A stretch of DNA of 64,000 nt. Origin: Scheffersomyces stipitis CBS 6054. Taxonomy: Eukaryota; Ascomycota; Pichiomycetes; Serinales; Debaryomycetaceae. Of the stretch, positions 19,906 to 30,900 are shown one piece after another; position 1 is the first letter of the stretch; each line of letters opens with the position of its first letter. Under the pieces are notes generated by a model, which saw only the letters and a program-made list of their open reading frames with translations, was not told the origin of the DNA and made no database searches. Where the stretch lies: assembly GCF_000209165.1 (NCBI RefSeq), contig NC_009044.1, positions 1,426,001 to 1,490,000 on the forward strand. The letters are read 5' to 3'. A program made the position numbers and the translations under genes.

Positions 19906-22900
19906 TCACTTAAGCGTCTTGATGAAGTTGTCGAGGTTGTATTCATCCTCATACTGGGACTCATCCCATAAATCAGCCAACTCACCTACAGCTCCAGCTG
20001 CTTTGCCTGTAAGACCTCCAGCGACGTCCTCCGGAACTCCACCACTCTCTCCTCGTTCATCCTGCTTTGCTTCGACATCTTCACTTTGCTTAGAAGCCTT
20101 TTCGTCTACTTCGAAAAGATCTAGCAACTGGTTGGTATCCATCGAAGACAATCCCGCATTCTGCTGGTTGACAATTGTAGAGGCAATGTTGATTTTGAAC
20201 TTCTGCAAACCCATTATCTTCTCCTCAAGCGTATCCTTCGTGATCAATCGGTAAACATTCACCACTTTGGTTTGTCCAAGTCTATGCGCTCTGTCCATAG
20301 CCTGTAAATCACTCATAGGATTCCAGTCGTGTTCTACAAAGATAACGGTGTCGGCACCAGTCAAGTTCAAACCTAAACCTCCAACTTTAGTAGTCAATAG
20401 TAACACATCAATGGAAGGATCCTCATTGAACTTACGCACTATTCCCTGTCTATCTCTGGGATCAGTGCTACCATCCATCCTCATATATGTAACCGAAGGC
20501 ATATACTTCTTCAACAACTCGTTCTCTACAATGTCAAGCATATCCTTCAATTGACAGAAGATCAAAGCTCTATGTTCAGAGATCACTCCCTCAGATGAAA
20601 TCAACAGTTGTTGCTGTTTTCTTTTACTCTTGGAATAATCGCTATCGTTTACTCCAATTCCACATTCTAGCAATAATGCTTGCAAAGATAACAACTTGGG
20701 TGAATGCTCGATACTCTTGAGGTCAGATTTGCGGGAGGCCAAATATTGGGTCACCTCAGCATATTTTGGATGATCGGGATTCAAAACCAATGCTGGATGA
20801 TTACACAATTTCCTCATGTATTGCAAGGCTTGGAAAACATGCTGCTTAGCTCCTTGTTCTCCTTCCTTGCTCACTTCTTCTTGGACAGTCGACTTCTGCT
20901 TTTGGGCAAAGTCCTTGTACAACTTTTTCTGTAAATCGCTCAATTCACAGTAGTAATCTTGAACAATTTTGGGTGGCAAGTCTGATAACACATCTTCCTT
21001 AAGACGACGTAACATAAATGGCAAAACCTGTTTGTGCAACGACTCCAAAGCTAATGCTCCAGCTTCTTGTTCCTTTGAAGAAGTTTTGCTATTACGACTA
21101 GCAGCTATAGGTTTGGCAAACTTTTCATGGAACACTTTTTCAGTACCCAAAAAACCAGGCATCAAAAAGTCAAACAACGACCACAACTCCAAAACATTGT
21201 TCTGAATCGGAGTTCCAGACAATATCAAACGGTGTTCTGCTCTGACTCTCTTCACAGACTTGGTTAATTTCGAGGCCGCATTCTTAATGATATGACCTTC
21301 GTCTAAAACACAATAGTTGTAATCATGAGAGGTAACAAACTCTACATCATTACGGCAGACATCGTAAGAGGTAACTACAATATCAGCATCAGGAATCTGA
21401 CTTCTCAATGGCGTTCTAATACTGGGGTTTCCAGCATAGATCAACACCTTCAAAAATGGAGCATATTCATTGATTTCCTGCTCCCAGTGCCCAGTTAACG
21501 ATGGAGGACAAATTACCAAGGTGGGCAACTTCCGGAATTCAGCTGCCTGCGTTTCTTTGAATTTCTCAGATCTCAAATAGTGATCAGAAGAGACAATACA
21601 AATGGTTTGCAACGTTTTTCCAAGACCCATATCATCACAGAGAATACCATGCAAATGGTACTTGTTCAAGAAAGCCAACCAGTTAACACCTTCTTGTTGA
21701 TACTTACGAAGAGTAGCTTTAATGGTCACCGGCAAGTCGAATGGTTGGATCTTCGTGGGATCCATCATCTGTTGAATAAAGTCTCTTTCTCTGTCTCTAC
21801 CCTCCAACAACTCTTTTGGCATATCTTCTGGATCAGGAATACCGGCTTCCAAAGGAACCAACTTGATGATTGCTGCGAAGGTGGTCGTAGCCAAAACACG
21901 AACATCGTGATCGGAATCACTCATTCTTCCCAAAACTGGAACAATCAAGAAAACGATATAGGGCAATATGTCAGAACCCATAGTTGAAGAGATGTGGTAT
22001 ATGGCTTCAATGGCACCTTGTCTTTCTCTGACCCGACCAGCGTTATTCAACATGGGCAAGATATACTTAACCAAATAGGTGAATGCCTTCGTTGGAACAA
22101 CAGAACAAATAGTTGCAAAGCATTTGGCACATGAGTAACGGAAGACAGAATACTCAGATTGCAATCCTGGCAACAACAAAGGTAGGAACTCGACAACTTG
22201 GTCGTGCAATGACTTATCTAATTTAGGCAATAAAGCACGAAGAATTCCCAAGGCATCGATGATACTTTGACCTTTCAATTCGTCCTTGACCAATTCTTCC
22301 GAAATCGAGTTCTCCAACAACCTCAAGGGTTCAAGCATCACTTCCTTCAACTTTGGAACTTTCTCAAACAAATCAGCATTGTAAATCTTTAACAAAGCTT
22401 CCAACGATAACAGAGCCCCATTCCTCTTGATCTTGGCTTCATGAACAGCCTTCTCATGGGCAGCTATATCTAGTGGATCCGTCTTAGCTTCTTCCTTCTT
22501 CAACGACAATATATCGTCTTTGTAGATCACGTTATGATGGAATTCTGGAACTTCGGAAGTGTCTACACACAAAAAGGCACACAAGTTCTTGACTATCTTG
22601 TCAGCAGCACCCTTCTTACCAACTTCATTCAACTCCTGAATCAAACGACCTACAGCATCAGCAGACTTCTCTTGTAAAAGAAGAGTTTCTTCCTGTTTGA
22701 TACTGTCCATCAAGGACCTGATAACTGGATTGAGTTTCTTGGGAACTCCCGATAATGCAAGAATTGAGGCGGCGTACGTCGAGAGAATACCAACTGTTCT
22801 ACTGGAACGAGCAGCTTTTGCTTCGTCAATTGCAACGATGATACGATGTCTGGCATCATCAAGAGCTTGATTGGCAGTCATTCTGTACATGGCAGACAAG

Positions 22901-25611
22901 TTCTTCTTCAATTTATTGAAAGTTTCATCTATCAATTTCTCCGCATTCTCAATTCCGAAAGCTCCAGGTCCTGCTTCTGACTCACCTTGTACCACTACTG
23001 GTAACTGTGGAATCTTTACTGGTGGGACTTTGGCTACAGAGATGAAAATGTCAAACAATTGCAAGCAAGAAGTTCTTACAGCTTTCAAGGTTGGAACCAA
23101 TTCTCGGAAATAAGGTAAAGACTCAGGATCTTGTAACACTGTACCTAGTGGTTCTGAGAATAGTTCAATAGCTTTTGGAGACGGTGACAACTTTCTAGCT
23201 TTTACGGCTTGAGCATACTCCTGAACTACCAAGGCAGCAAGCAACCTTGGAGTGGAGTGTGGCGACTTCAAATACGAACGAAGCAATTCAAATATATCGT
23301 TCAATTGAGAATCTGAGGAAATAAATGACATGGTGACACCAAAAGAATGTGCAGCAGCACTTTTTGTCGCCATGAACTTATCGTATCCAACTAACATAAC
23401 ATCTCCCTTAAAGATAGGAGCGTCAATATTGACTCTAAGTTCTTCCCCAATCGGTATATCAGAGACTTGTTCAGTAGCGGACTTTCTCTTGCGACCACGC
23501 TTTTCATCATCGTCGATGGCCCCGAGAATATGACCAGATGGACGAACGATCAAATTGGTATTCATTTGATAGTTGTGTCTCGCTATACCTACTGGGGTCA
23601 TTAACAAAATTAAGAGTGGCTGGTATTGATCTTCAAAGAGCAGATCCATCGAAGGCAAATTGTCATTGCTGTTGATTTCAGCTATCAATTTTTCGAAGAC
23701 ATCTATGGATAACTGCATGACATCACGATTCTGCTCAACAAGTAAGTTCTGAAAAATCAATCGCAATGCTTTTGAATTGATCCATGTCTTTGTGGTTGGA
23801 TCGGATATCGATAAAAATTCAATAATTGTCCTCAATACGGCTTTTCTAACGTTTGTGATCGAGTGTCTCAAAAAGGGAAATAGTCTAGGAACCAACAACT
23901 CAAACGAGTTGTTGTAGTCTTCCTGTGCATCCCTCTGCATTATTTCGATGACCTCTTGATGTGTGCACAACTTGGCCAATAAGTCCATGACAGAACCAAT
24001 GGATGCGGATAAATCATCACGTAGATTGGTTAAACAATCCCAGATGACAGTCAATAAAGTGTGAATTAGATTCTTTTTGGTAGAAACAAAATTCGAAGCG
24101 ATAGGAGTAAGCGTCAATGCAGCTACAGACTGGACGTCATCATCACTCTCTTTCAATCCGTGGAGAACCATATTAACCACTTGATCCAACAATTCGGGAT
24201 GCTCCAATAGAACATCCGTTCTGACGCTGACAAAGTATCTTACACCCAACATACCTCCATGCTTTGCTTCCCAACATTTAGTTGTCAAACCAATTTGGAG
24301 TACTAAGTCGTTCAAACATTGGAAAGTTCTCATGACGGTGATGTTATCCAAATGAATCAATAATGCTGCCAATGTTTGAGCTCCAGACTCTCGCACTGGA
24401 GCAACTACAGTATCAGAAACGTAATCGCCAAATCTATCCAAGGAGAATAAAGTGCAAAGTCTGACAGCTAAATCCTCCAAGGTTGCTGCGTTGTTGGTGT
24501 CGTTGATTTCTCTGGATTTGTTCATCACTCTTCCAGCACCTTTCCCGTGTTTCTTGATCAACTCACGCAACCCCAATGCAGCACCGTGTCTTATTTCCCA
24601 CTTGTCGTTAAACAAGTCGTCTAAGAGCAATTCATAGACACCCTGGAATTGCCACACAAGTCCAGCAACTTTACTGTGTTGCGATAACAAAGGTGATAAT
24701 TCAGGAGCCTTAGCTTCTACAACCAACTTTTCACCGCCTTGTTGTGAGGTGATGTCAAATTGCGGAGTCTCTGCTGCGCCATTCTCCTCGTTGAGACCTT
24801 CACCATTTTCAATCATTTGTCGTGATATGGAACTCTGAGAAATGTCTACTTGTTTTACTCTATTGGCGTTTGATCTGGCATTCACCTTGGCTCTTCTCTT
24901 TTGCATTGCTTTCAACCTGGCACTGGAGACGGGCTTGCCGGAATCTGTAGATTCCTTCAATATATTTAATTCTGCTTTGGCTGACGTCGGCGTACCTGGG
25001 GTAGATGCAAATGGTGTGGGAGGAGAAGCGGAAGACTTGGAATTTATTTCTTCTTCTTCGTCTTTTATGATGGAGGTCTTTCTTTTCTTGATTCTTCCGA
25101 TAAGCGAGTTCTCGTCGCATGATGATGGGTCCGGAATCTCGTCCGACTTCGTGGCAAGCAACCGTGCTCCACTCTTTAGTATTTCTGCGAGATCAAACGA
25201 CGCAAACGACACCAAGCTGCTCAAGTTATTGTCCAACTTTTGGAGCTCTTCGTCTTGTTCCAACTTTATTTTTATGTGATCCTCTTCTTCTTCCTGTTTG
25301 ACCTTGATGGAAACGGTTTCGTCCATCTCCTTTTTGACAAACGCTTCTTGCTCCTGTTCTTTTTTTATAGCCTCTTCGGAATTCGGGTCCCACACATCGG
25401 CGTTTTTCACAATGCCACCAAATGCTCTCGCAGCCGCTATTCTTGTTTCCCATTTGGGCGACTTCAAGTGCGGATATACCCGTCCCAAAAGCGATAGTAT
25501 CTCTTCTGGATGCGCTGCAGCGAGATCCGACAACTGGTCCGCGGCGGTATTTCGGATGAAGGGGGTCGAACCCGTTTCCAAAAGCAATACCAATCTATCT
25601 AATCGAGACAT
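19906..25611 (-). CDS. MOT1: TBP-removing Swi2/Snf2 ATPase Mot1
   Basis: Uses ATP to strip TATA-binding protein from DNA and so redistributes it between promoters. 1901 residues (S. cerevisiae 1867). The N-terminal 1250 residues are HEAT repeats, starting with SRLDRLVLLLETGSTPFIRNTAADQL as in Mot1/BTAF1, with a lysine- and glutamate-rich insert at about 95-260. The C-terminal 600 residues are the Snf2 motor: DDMGLGKT (Walker A, about residue 1325), DEGH (about 1437), SGTPIQNN, MRRLKEDVL, then in lobe 2 TKVGGLGLNLTGAD and DRAHRLGQ. Length and domain order are complete, with no frameshift. Largest gene of the window and essential in S. cerevisiae. Confidence 0.98.
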   Translation of the reverse strand: MSRLDRLVLLLETGSTPFIRNTAADQLSDLAAAHPEEILSLLGRVYPHLKSPKWETRIAAARAFGGIVKNADVWDPNSEEAIKKEQEQEAFVKKEMDETVSIKVKQEEEEDHIKIKLEQDEELQKLDNNLSSLVSFASFDLAEILKSGARLLATKSDEIPDPSSCDENSLIGRIKKRKTSIIKDEEEEINSKSSASPPTPFASTPGTPTSAKAELNILKESTDSGKPVSSARLKAMQKRRAKVNARSNANRVKQVDISQSSISRQMIENGEGLNEENGAAETPQFDITSQQGGEKLVVEAKAPELSPLLSQHSKVAGLVWQFQGVYELLLDDLFNDKWEIRHGAALGLRELIKKHGKGAGRVMNKSREINDTNNAATLEDLAVRLCTLFSLDRFGDYVSDTVVAPVRESGAQTLAALLIHLDNITVMRTFQCLNDLVLQIGLTTKCWEAKHGGMLGVRYFVSVRTDVLLEHPELLDQVVNMVLHGLKESDDDVQSVAALTLTPIASNFVSTKKNLIHTLLTVIWDCLTNLRDDLSASIGSVMDLLAKLCTHQEVIEIMQRDAQEDYNNSFELLVPRLFPFLRHSITNVRKAVLRTIIEFLSISDPTTKTWINSKALRLIFQNLLVEQNRDVMQLSIDVFEKLIAEINSNDNLPSMDLLFEDQYQPLLILLMTPVGIARHNYQMNTNLIVRPSGHILGAIDDDEKRGRKRKSATEQVSDIPIGEELRVNIDAPIFKGDVMLVGYDKFMATKSAAAHSFGVTMSFISSDSQLNDIFELLRSYLKSPHSTPRLLAALVVQEYAQAVKARKLSPSPKAIELFSEPLGTVLQDPESLPYFRELVPTLKAVRTSCLQLFDIFISVAKVPPVKIPQLPVVVQGESEAGPGAFGIENAEKLIDETFNKLKKNLSAMYRMTANQALDDARHRIIVAIDEAKAARSSRTVGILSTYAASILALSGVPKKLNPVIRSLMDSIKQEETLLLQEKSADAVGRLIQELNEVGKKGAADKIVKNLCAFLCVDTSEVPEFHHNVIYKDDILSLKKEEAKTDPLDIAAHEKAVHEAKIKRNGALLSLEALLKIYNADLFEKVPKLKEVMLEPLRLLENSISEELVKDELKGQSIIDALGILRALLPKLDKSLHDQVVEFLPLLLPGLQSEYSVFRYSCAKCFATICSVVPTKAFTYLVKYILPMLNNAGRVRERQGAIEAIYHISSTMGSDILPYIVFLIVPVLGRMSDSDHDVRVLATTTFAAIIKLVPLEAGIPDPEDMPKELLEGRDRERDFIQQMMDPTKIQPFDLPVTIKATLRKYQQEGVNWLAFLNKYHLHGILCDDMGLGKTLQTICIVSSDHYLRSEKFKETQAAEFRKLPTLVICPPSLTGHWEQEINEYAPFLKVLIYAGNPSIRTPLRSQIPDADIVVTSYDVCRNDVEFVTSHDYNYCVLDEGHIIKNAASKLTKSVKRVRAEHRLILSGTPIQNNVLELWSLFDFLMPGFLGTEKVFHEKFAKPIAASRNSKTSSKEQEAGALALESLHKQVLPFMLRRLKEDVLSDLPPKIVQDYYCELSDLQKKLYKDFAQKQKSTVQEEVSKEGEQGAKQHVFQALQYMRKLCNHPALVLNPDHPKYAEVTQYLASRKSDLKSIEHSPKLLSLQALLLECGIGVNDSDYSKSKRKQQQLLISSEGVISEHRALIFCQLKDMLDIVENELLKKYMPSVTYMRMDGSTDPRDRQGIVRKFNEDPSIDVLLLTTKVGGLGLNLTGADTVIFVEHDWNPMSDLQAMDRAHRLGQTKVVNVYRLITKDTLEEKIMGLQKFKINIASTIVNQQNAGLSSMDTNQLLDLFEVDEKASKQSEDVEAKQDERGESGGVPEDVAGGLTGKAAGAVGELADLWDESQYEDEYNLDNFIKTLK

Positions 25612-26824
25612 TAATTGGTGTGTATGAGATGCTGAGATAGGAACTGCTATGATACATGGAATAAAGAACGAGATGCAATCGAACTGCCAAAAGTGGGATG
25701 TCTATAAATCCAAAAGGAGCCACTGGAACGATCTTGACAATGTGTCGACGTAGAATGCTGTCTAGAACGAATCTAGAGTGGATGTGATGTGGATCTAGAA
25801 GTTGGTGTTTTTCTGCCACTAGATCTGCTACTAACTGAGTATAATCTGTATACAATATGGTATAGAGCCTGTAGTTCTGAGGCTGATGACAAAGTGTCCG
25901 AGAACCAGGAATGTGACTCGTTACTGGAAGAGTTGTGAAGTCAATTGAAAACAAACAGACTGTCACTACTGCAGCCACACGAAGGTGTTGGAATTGTTTT
26001 TTGCAGACAGAAAGTCAAACACAGATGTTTTTTTTTTCACAGCCAATTACCTTTTCGATTTGGAGAAATTGTAGATGTATTTATACTTTTAGCAACACTT
26101 GTCGCGCTGTTGGTAGATACACGACTTTAACATGATGCTCTGGAGTGATGAGAGGACGGGCAGGTGAAATTATGTGAAAGGAAAGGAAGAAGGAATTGGA
26201 AAGAGGAGCGAGGGTGCTGAGATACGGAAGTTACAAAGATAAAGTTGTAAAGTGAAATGGAGAAATTGTGTTGAAAGCAGCAATTTTGATGGCATTTATC
26301 TTTTGCCATCAGTCCGATGACGTAACAAATGACATAAGCGGAGATGAGCTCATACGCGTAGATAGCATATACGGACGCAGAAGAAGGAAAGAGCTTTACA
26401 ATTGTAGGAATAAACGCTACTAAGAAAGTTACTTGTTCCCTGTGAAAGAATGTCTGATATTCCACGGAAACGCTGAAATTTGGACCGTCCTACTAAAATT
26501 TGAGTATCGCTCTTAGTTAATGCTTAACTATACGGAATAGGAGGCTTTCCAAGAGAGCTAACAGAAAGCTTGAGAACTGTCACAATAAATACCTACAAAG
26601 AATCCTGCAAAACGCGAAGTCTTGCAAACGAAACACCTTCTATCGAATATAACCTCACAAGAACAATCTCCTTCAGCAATCTAAAGTCCCATCTCCTTTA
26701 AACGAAAACCCTACCCAACTTCTAGTGGTAGCGCCGTTGAAAAATCGTGCGGCTCGTCCTAATAGAAGCGACTCCTACAAGTATTTACCATATCATGATA
26801 TTCATCATATATACAGAGCTACAC
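25612..26824. other. MOT1 promoter region
   Basis: A 1.2-kb region between the MOT1 start and the stop of the next minus-strand gene, much longer than a usual yeast promoter. Frames of up to 127 codons exist on both strands but look random. A TACTAAC at 25829-25835 has no credible splice partner. I see no RNA gene. Confidence 0.6.
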
Positions 26825-27499
26825 CTATGAGAACTTCTTCTCTCTGGAAGACCTGACCTCGCGCTTCTTATCAGCAACCTCGTCCTGCTTGGCGTTGTAG
26901 TGGATGTTGGTTTCCTGGTTCATGGGGTTTTCTGGCGACTTCTGGAACTCCTTGAATGCCAAATGCTTGATCTGCTGTAATCTCAAACCTGGGTTCTCCT
27001 TTCTCAACTCTGGGATTCTCTTCTCTTCGAAAGCAGAGAAGGCAGCCTTGACTCTTCTCTCGGGGTGTCTATCGATATCCTTCGAGCCCACACCTCCATC
27101 ACGCGATGTCAATGCCAATGCTTCCAAAGCACTGTCTAAACCACTAGCACTTAATTCGGGAACGTCCTTGTTGAAGTCAAGGAAATCGTCGATCTTACCT
27201 GCTCTTCTAGCTGCGACCTTGTTGGCTCCTCTCAGCTTCGAGTTTGCAGGCTTCAGAGGCAATGCGGCTTCTTCGGCTGCTAATAAGGCATCTCTTTCAG
27301 CCTTTTTACGGGCTGCTTCTTCTTTCTTGAACTGTTCATCTTCCTTCTTTTTGTTACCCTTCTTAGAGCCATCAGACCATTTTTCGGCTTCTTGAGATTC
27401 TAAGGCTTCTAATTCTGCCTCTTTTTTCTTGTTGGCGCTGTCAGCCTTTCTGGCGTTTCCAGCGGCCTTCTTAGAGTTTTCACCCGTCTTCTTAGCCAT
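26825..27499 (-). CDS. CCDC124/Oxs1-type ribosome-associated protein
   Basis: 224 residues, nearly the length of human CCDC124 (223). The N-terminal 100 residues are lysine/glutamate/alanine-rich and predicted coiled coil (MAKKTGENSKKAAGN..., with KKAERDALLAAEEAALP near the end). The C-terminal half carries the conserved block with HPERRVKAAFSAFEEKRIPELRKENPGLRLQQIKHLAFKEFQKSPENPMNQ, like an HMG-type fold. Known members bind idle 80S ribosomes (CCDC124; yeast Lso2 is a short relative), and S. pombe Oxs1 is a stress-response cofactor. The start lies 111 bp from an LTR retrotransposon, which now occupies the upstream promoter. Family assignment is strong; the precise role is inferred. Confidence 0.88.
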   Translation of the reverse strand: MAKKTGENSKKAAGNARKADSANKKKEAELEALESQEAEKWSDGSKKGNKKKEDEQFKKEEAARKKAERDALLAAEEAALPLKPANSKLRGANKVAARRAGKIDDFLDFNKDVPELSASGLDSALEALALTSRDGGVGSKDIDRHPERRVKAAFSAFEEKRIPELRKENPGLRLQQIKHLAFKEFQKSPENPMNQETNIHYNAKQDEVADKKREVRSSREKKFS

Positions 27500-27605
27500 G
27501 ATAATCGAGAATTGTGTTGAATTGAAACTAGAAGATGCTGAAAAAATAGCGAAATTTCTCCATATTTCGCAGTGATTCCGAAGACGGATGAATTTTCCTC
27601 CACTT

Positions 27606-27610
27606 TAGTA
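27606..27610. repeat. Target-site duplication, left copy
   Basis: TAGTA directly before the left LTR, matched by TAGTA at 33636-33640 directly after the right LTR. Five bases is the standard duplication for Ty1/copia insertion. If the LTR is taken as one base shorter, the duplication reads TAGTAT; the two readings cannot be told apart. Confidence 0.85.
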
Positions 27611-27877
27611 TAATGGGAAGTAAACGTATATACAGGTCTAGAATTTCTATATGTACGGCTGCAATTCCCTTGGATAAAATTTATTCAAATTTTCAGTATA
27701 AAAGAAGAGTTAATATATAAATTATATATTGGAAACAGTCGGAAGCAACAGGAGCTTATATACCCTTGATATACCCCTGTTTTAGTATGGAATTTGTAAC
27801 ATTGCGCCATACTCTGTTTAACAATGAATAAATTCCTTTCTTTCCAAGGAAAGGACGATCCTGCATACTTTCCATCA
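27611..27877 (-). repeat. 3' LTR
   Basis: 267 bp; on the element strand it begins TGATGGAAAG and ends CTTCCCATTA. It matches the 5' LTR throughout, by eye. It lies 111 bp upstream of the CCDC124-type gene and reads in the same direction, so an LTR promoter could drive that gene. Confidence 0.95.
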
Positions 27878-27891
27878 CTCCCCTAAACCTC
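27878..27891 (-). other. Polypurine tract of the retrotransposon
   Basis: On the element strand the 14 bases next to the 3' LTR read GAGGTTTAGGGGAG, ending in a purine run directly against the LTR. This is where plus-strand DNA synthesis is expected to start. Confidence 0.7.
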
Positions 27892-27902
27892 TACGAACTG
27901 AG

Positions 27903-30900
27903 TTAAGTCTTAGAGGTTTCTAATTCTCTAATGGGCTTTAACCTCTCATCTCCTCTTCCAAGTATGTAGTTCCTGAAAGGTTCGAAGCTCGTATGGCCTA
28001 ATGGTTTGGTGAAGAAGTCAGCAATATTTTTAACGGATTTAATGTAGCGTAGAATTTTATTTCCCTTTACATCTTCCATCGTCGGAAGGATCTCCCTGAT
28101 TGATTTTAGGGTAACATCAATATATCTGCTCTTATGCGTAGTGTTCTGATTATAACACTTGGCAATGACAGCTTGATTGTCTTCCCATATTGTTACTTTC
28201 TTGATTGGAAAACCTAGTTCCTTCATCATTCTTTTCATATTAACCGTTTCATCGATTGCAACTCCTAATGCAATTAGTTCACAACTGGCTGACGATTTTG
28301 TGATAATCTTCTGTCGTTTTGTTGCCCAACTAACGAGATGACCATTTAAGAATATTGCATTCCCTGTAATCAGTCTCTTGTCGATTTCGGATGGAGCGAA
28401 TGAAGCATCAGAGTAAACAACAATTGTAAATTCGTCCTCTGGTTCGGGACGATCATAGACTAAGTTTAAATCCATGTTGTCTTTTAGGTAGCGCAAACAG
28501 TATATCAACTTCTGTAGATCATTGACGCTTGGTTTGTTTGCTTTTGCTCCTAGTTTGTTTGTGGCGTATGAAATATCGGGTCTGGTATTTCTGCATGCCC
28601 ATAGTAGCAGCCCAACTCCTTTTTGATAGAGCGTTCTTTCCTTTGCTCCTAGTAGCGCACCAACGTCTTGGTACTCAGAGTCTGGAATGTCGATGTCTTC
28701 TTCTGCCAGTTTCGGAGGGGTGTACCGTTTCTTGTCTTTAATCATGGGTATTAATTTTCCGTATTTGCCCATTATATTAAAGTCTTTGAGAAGGTTAGTA
28801 ATAAACTGCTGTTGTGAAATTGTATATCCAGTTTCGGTCTTCTCAAACTTGATCCCTAAGTATTCACCTAATTTACTTAGGTATTTGAGGTTAAAATGGG
28901 TCTCTAATCCATTTCTGAAACTTTTGAGTAACTTGTCCGAGGATGATACCATTATTAGATCATCGACGTATATAGCAACAATGATAATATCGTGCTTAGT
29001 TCTCTTATAAAATAAACCTTCAACAACGCTTGAGCTTGTAAATTCTAATTTCTCGATTGTGTCTTTGAGACATATATACCATTCGTAACCGCTTTGTTTA
29101 GCACCATATACTGCTTTCTTTAATTTCCAACAATAGTCTTCCTGTAATTCATAACCTTTTGGAGGATATACATACAATGGATGTTCCTCAGGTAACAGTG
29201 CATTAAGGTATGCCGACTCAATGTCTAGTTGGTGAATAGCGTAATTTTTGGTGACGGCAATGGATATTAGTATTCGGATTGTTGTAAGATCGACGACTGG
29301 GGATGATATTCTCGTCGGGTCAAAATCTCTTCCAGTAACTTGTAGAAATCCACGAACCACGCATCGACTTTTGTGGTCGTTTCCTTTGAAAGTTTCTTTG
29401 ATGGTGTGCACCCATCTAGTAGTTATTGGTTTGACTCCTTTTGGAATCTTAACAATCTCGTAAGCGTTCAATTCTTTGAACTTTGTGATTTCTCGATCCA
29501 TGGACTTTTTCCATTCAGGATCTTTATAATCAATTCTATCTATGACAGCAAATAGATTATTATTACCTTTACTATCGGTAACTTCAGTTTCGATATTTTG
29601 TTCGCCCTTTATCATATCATTCAAGTATGACTCCCCTAATGGGCAATTCCGCGGATCTGCATTGTTAATTAAGCTAAGCAATGCATTTATCTGTTGTGGA
29701 CTGGAATCGAAATCTGGTGTCTTCTTCTTTCTTTTTATTATTTCGGAGGTGATCGTTTTTGCTATTTGTGAGCTTTGTGCATCCTTGTCCAATAATGATG
29801 CTTTGGTACCTTTCCTCTTACTAATTTTGCCCTTTCCGTGTATTTCAGGTGGGACTTTATTCCATGATTGAGTCTTTCGCGTATCTAGGTTAGACCAATT
29901 TTTAGACAGCTCAATTTGTTTGTCTAGTCTTGACTTGGTATGTGATCTTGTATTTTGTGCTGGTGTGGTTGATAAGTCCACATTTGTTTCCCCTGATAAC
30001 TCCCCTGAGATTCTATCCTCCTGGGAGGCTAACTGTGAAGTTAACTCTTCAGAATTTGTCGTAGTTGAGTTTAAGTTATGATCTTCACTCATTTTCGTTC
30101 TGGTTTCTTCTATAGCAGTTTTAATGGGGTCAGCAGCGTAATCACGATTGTTATCAACAATTTTACTTTTAGTCTTATGGTCCCTGATCGTTCTAGTGGC
30201 TGAAAGTGGAGTTGTTTTTACTCCCCCTAATCGTGGTGAGCGCTTAATGTGCTTTCCGTCTACCGAATTACCTTCTTGATCGGTAGGAAATGGTAACGTG
30301 TCAGAAGTGAGTTCTTCTATACGCCGTTTGTGTTGAGTGGCTACTTCGGGATGTCTTGTAGAAAGACTTTCGATCGTCATCTGCGAAGAAGGTGTATTGC
30401 TCAAAGCCTCAGGATTTTGAGGAGATGGCGTCGATAAATTGGTGTCTCCAATGTTGGCTGTCTGGACAGATGTGTCCCCGTTTTTAAGTAAAGTAGCATC
30501 AAAGATAACCTCTTTATCAGCGATATCGATATGATCAGCAAGTTTGTCTTCAAGTGCATCGAGTACTGTGGCATTATATTGAGCGCTGTCTCTCTGTAAC
30601 AAATCAAGTGATTGAAAATAATTCTCGATAAATTGGCGTGAATTGAGGAGTTTTGCATTACAATTCGTTATAATTGGGAAATGTTCTGCTTGGACGAGTA
30701 TTCGGTAGCTATAGTTATCTGTGGCGAAGCCGACGATAGAACCGAAGAAAGCGTGTGGTTCAGTCTTAAGTAAGGGACGGCCATACTTCTCGTATTCTTC
30801 TTTCGAAGATGCTTTTATCACAACGTCCATACCGAATGGGACAATAGGACGGTGATATGCGTCTTTATAGTTAAAAAAGACGGCGGCAGGTGTGCGATAT

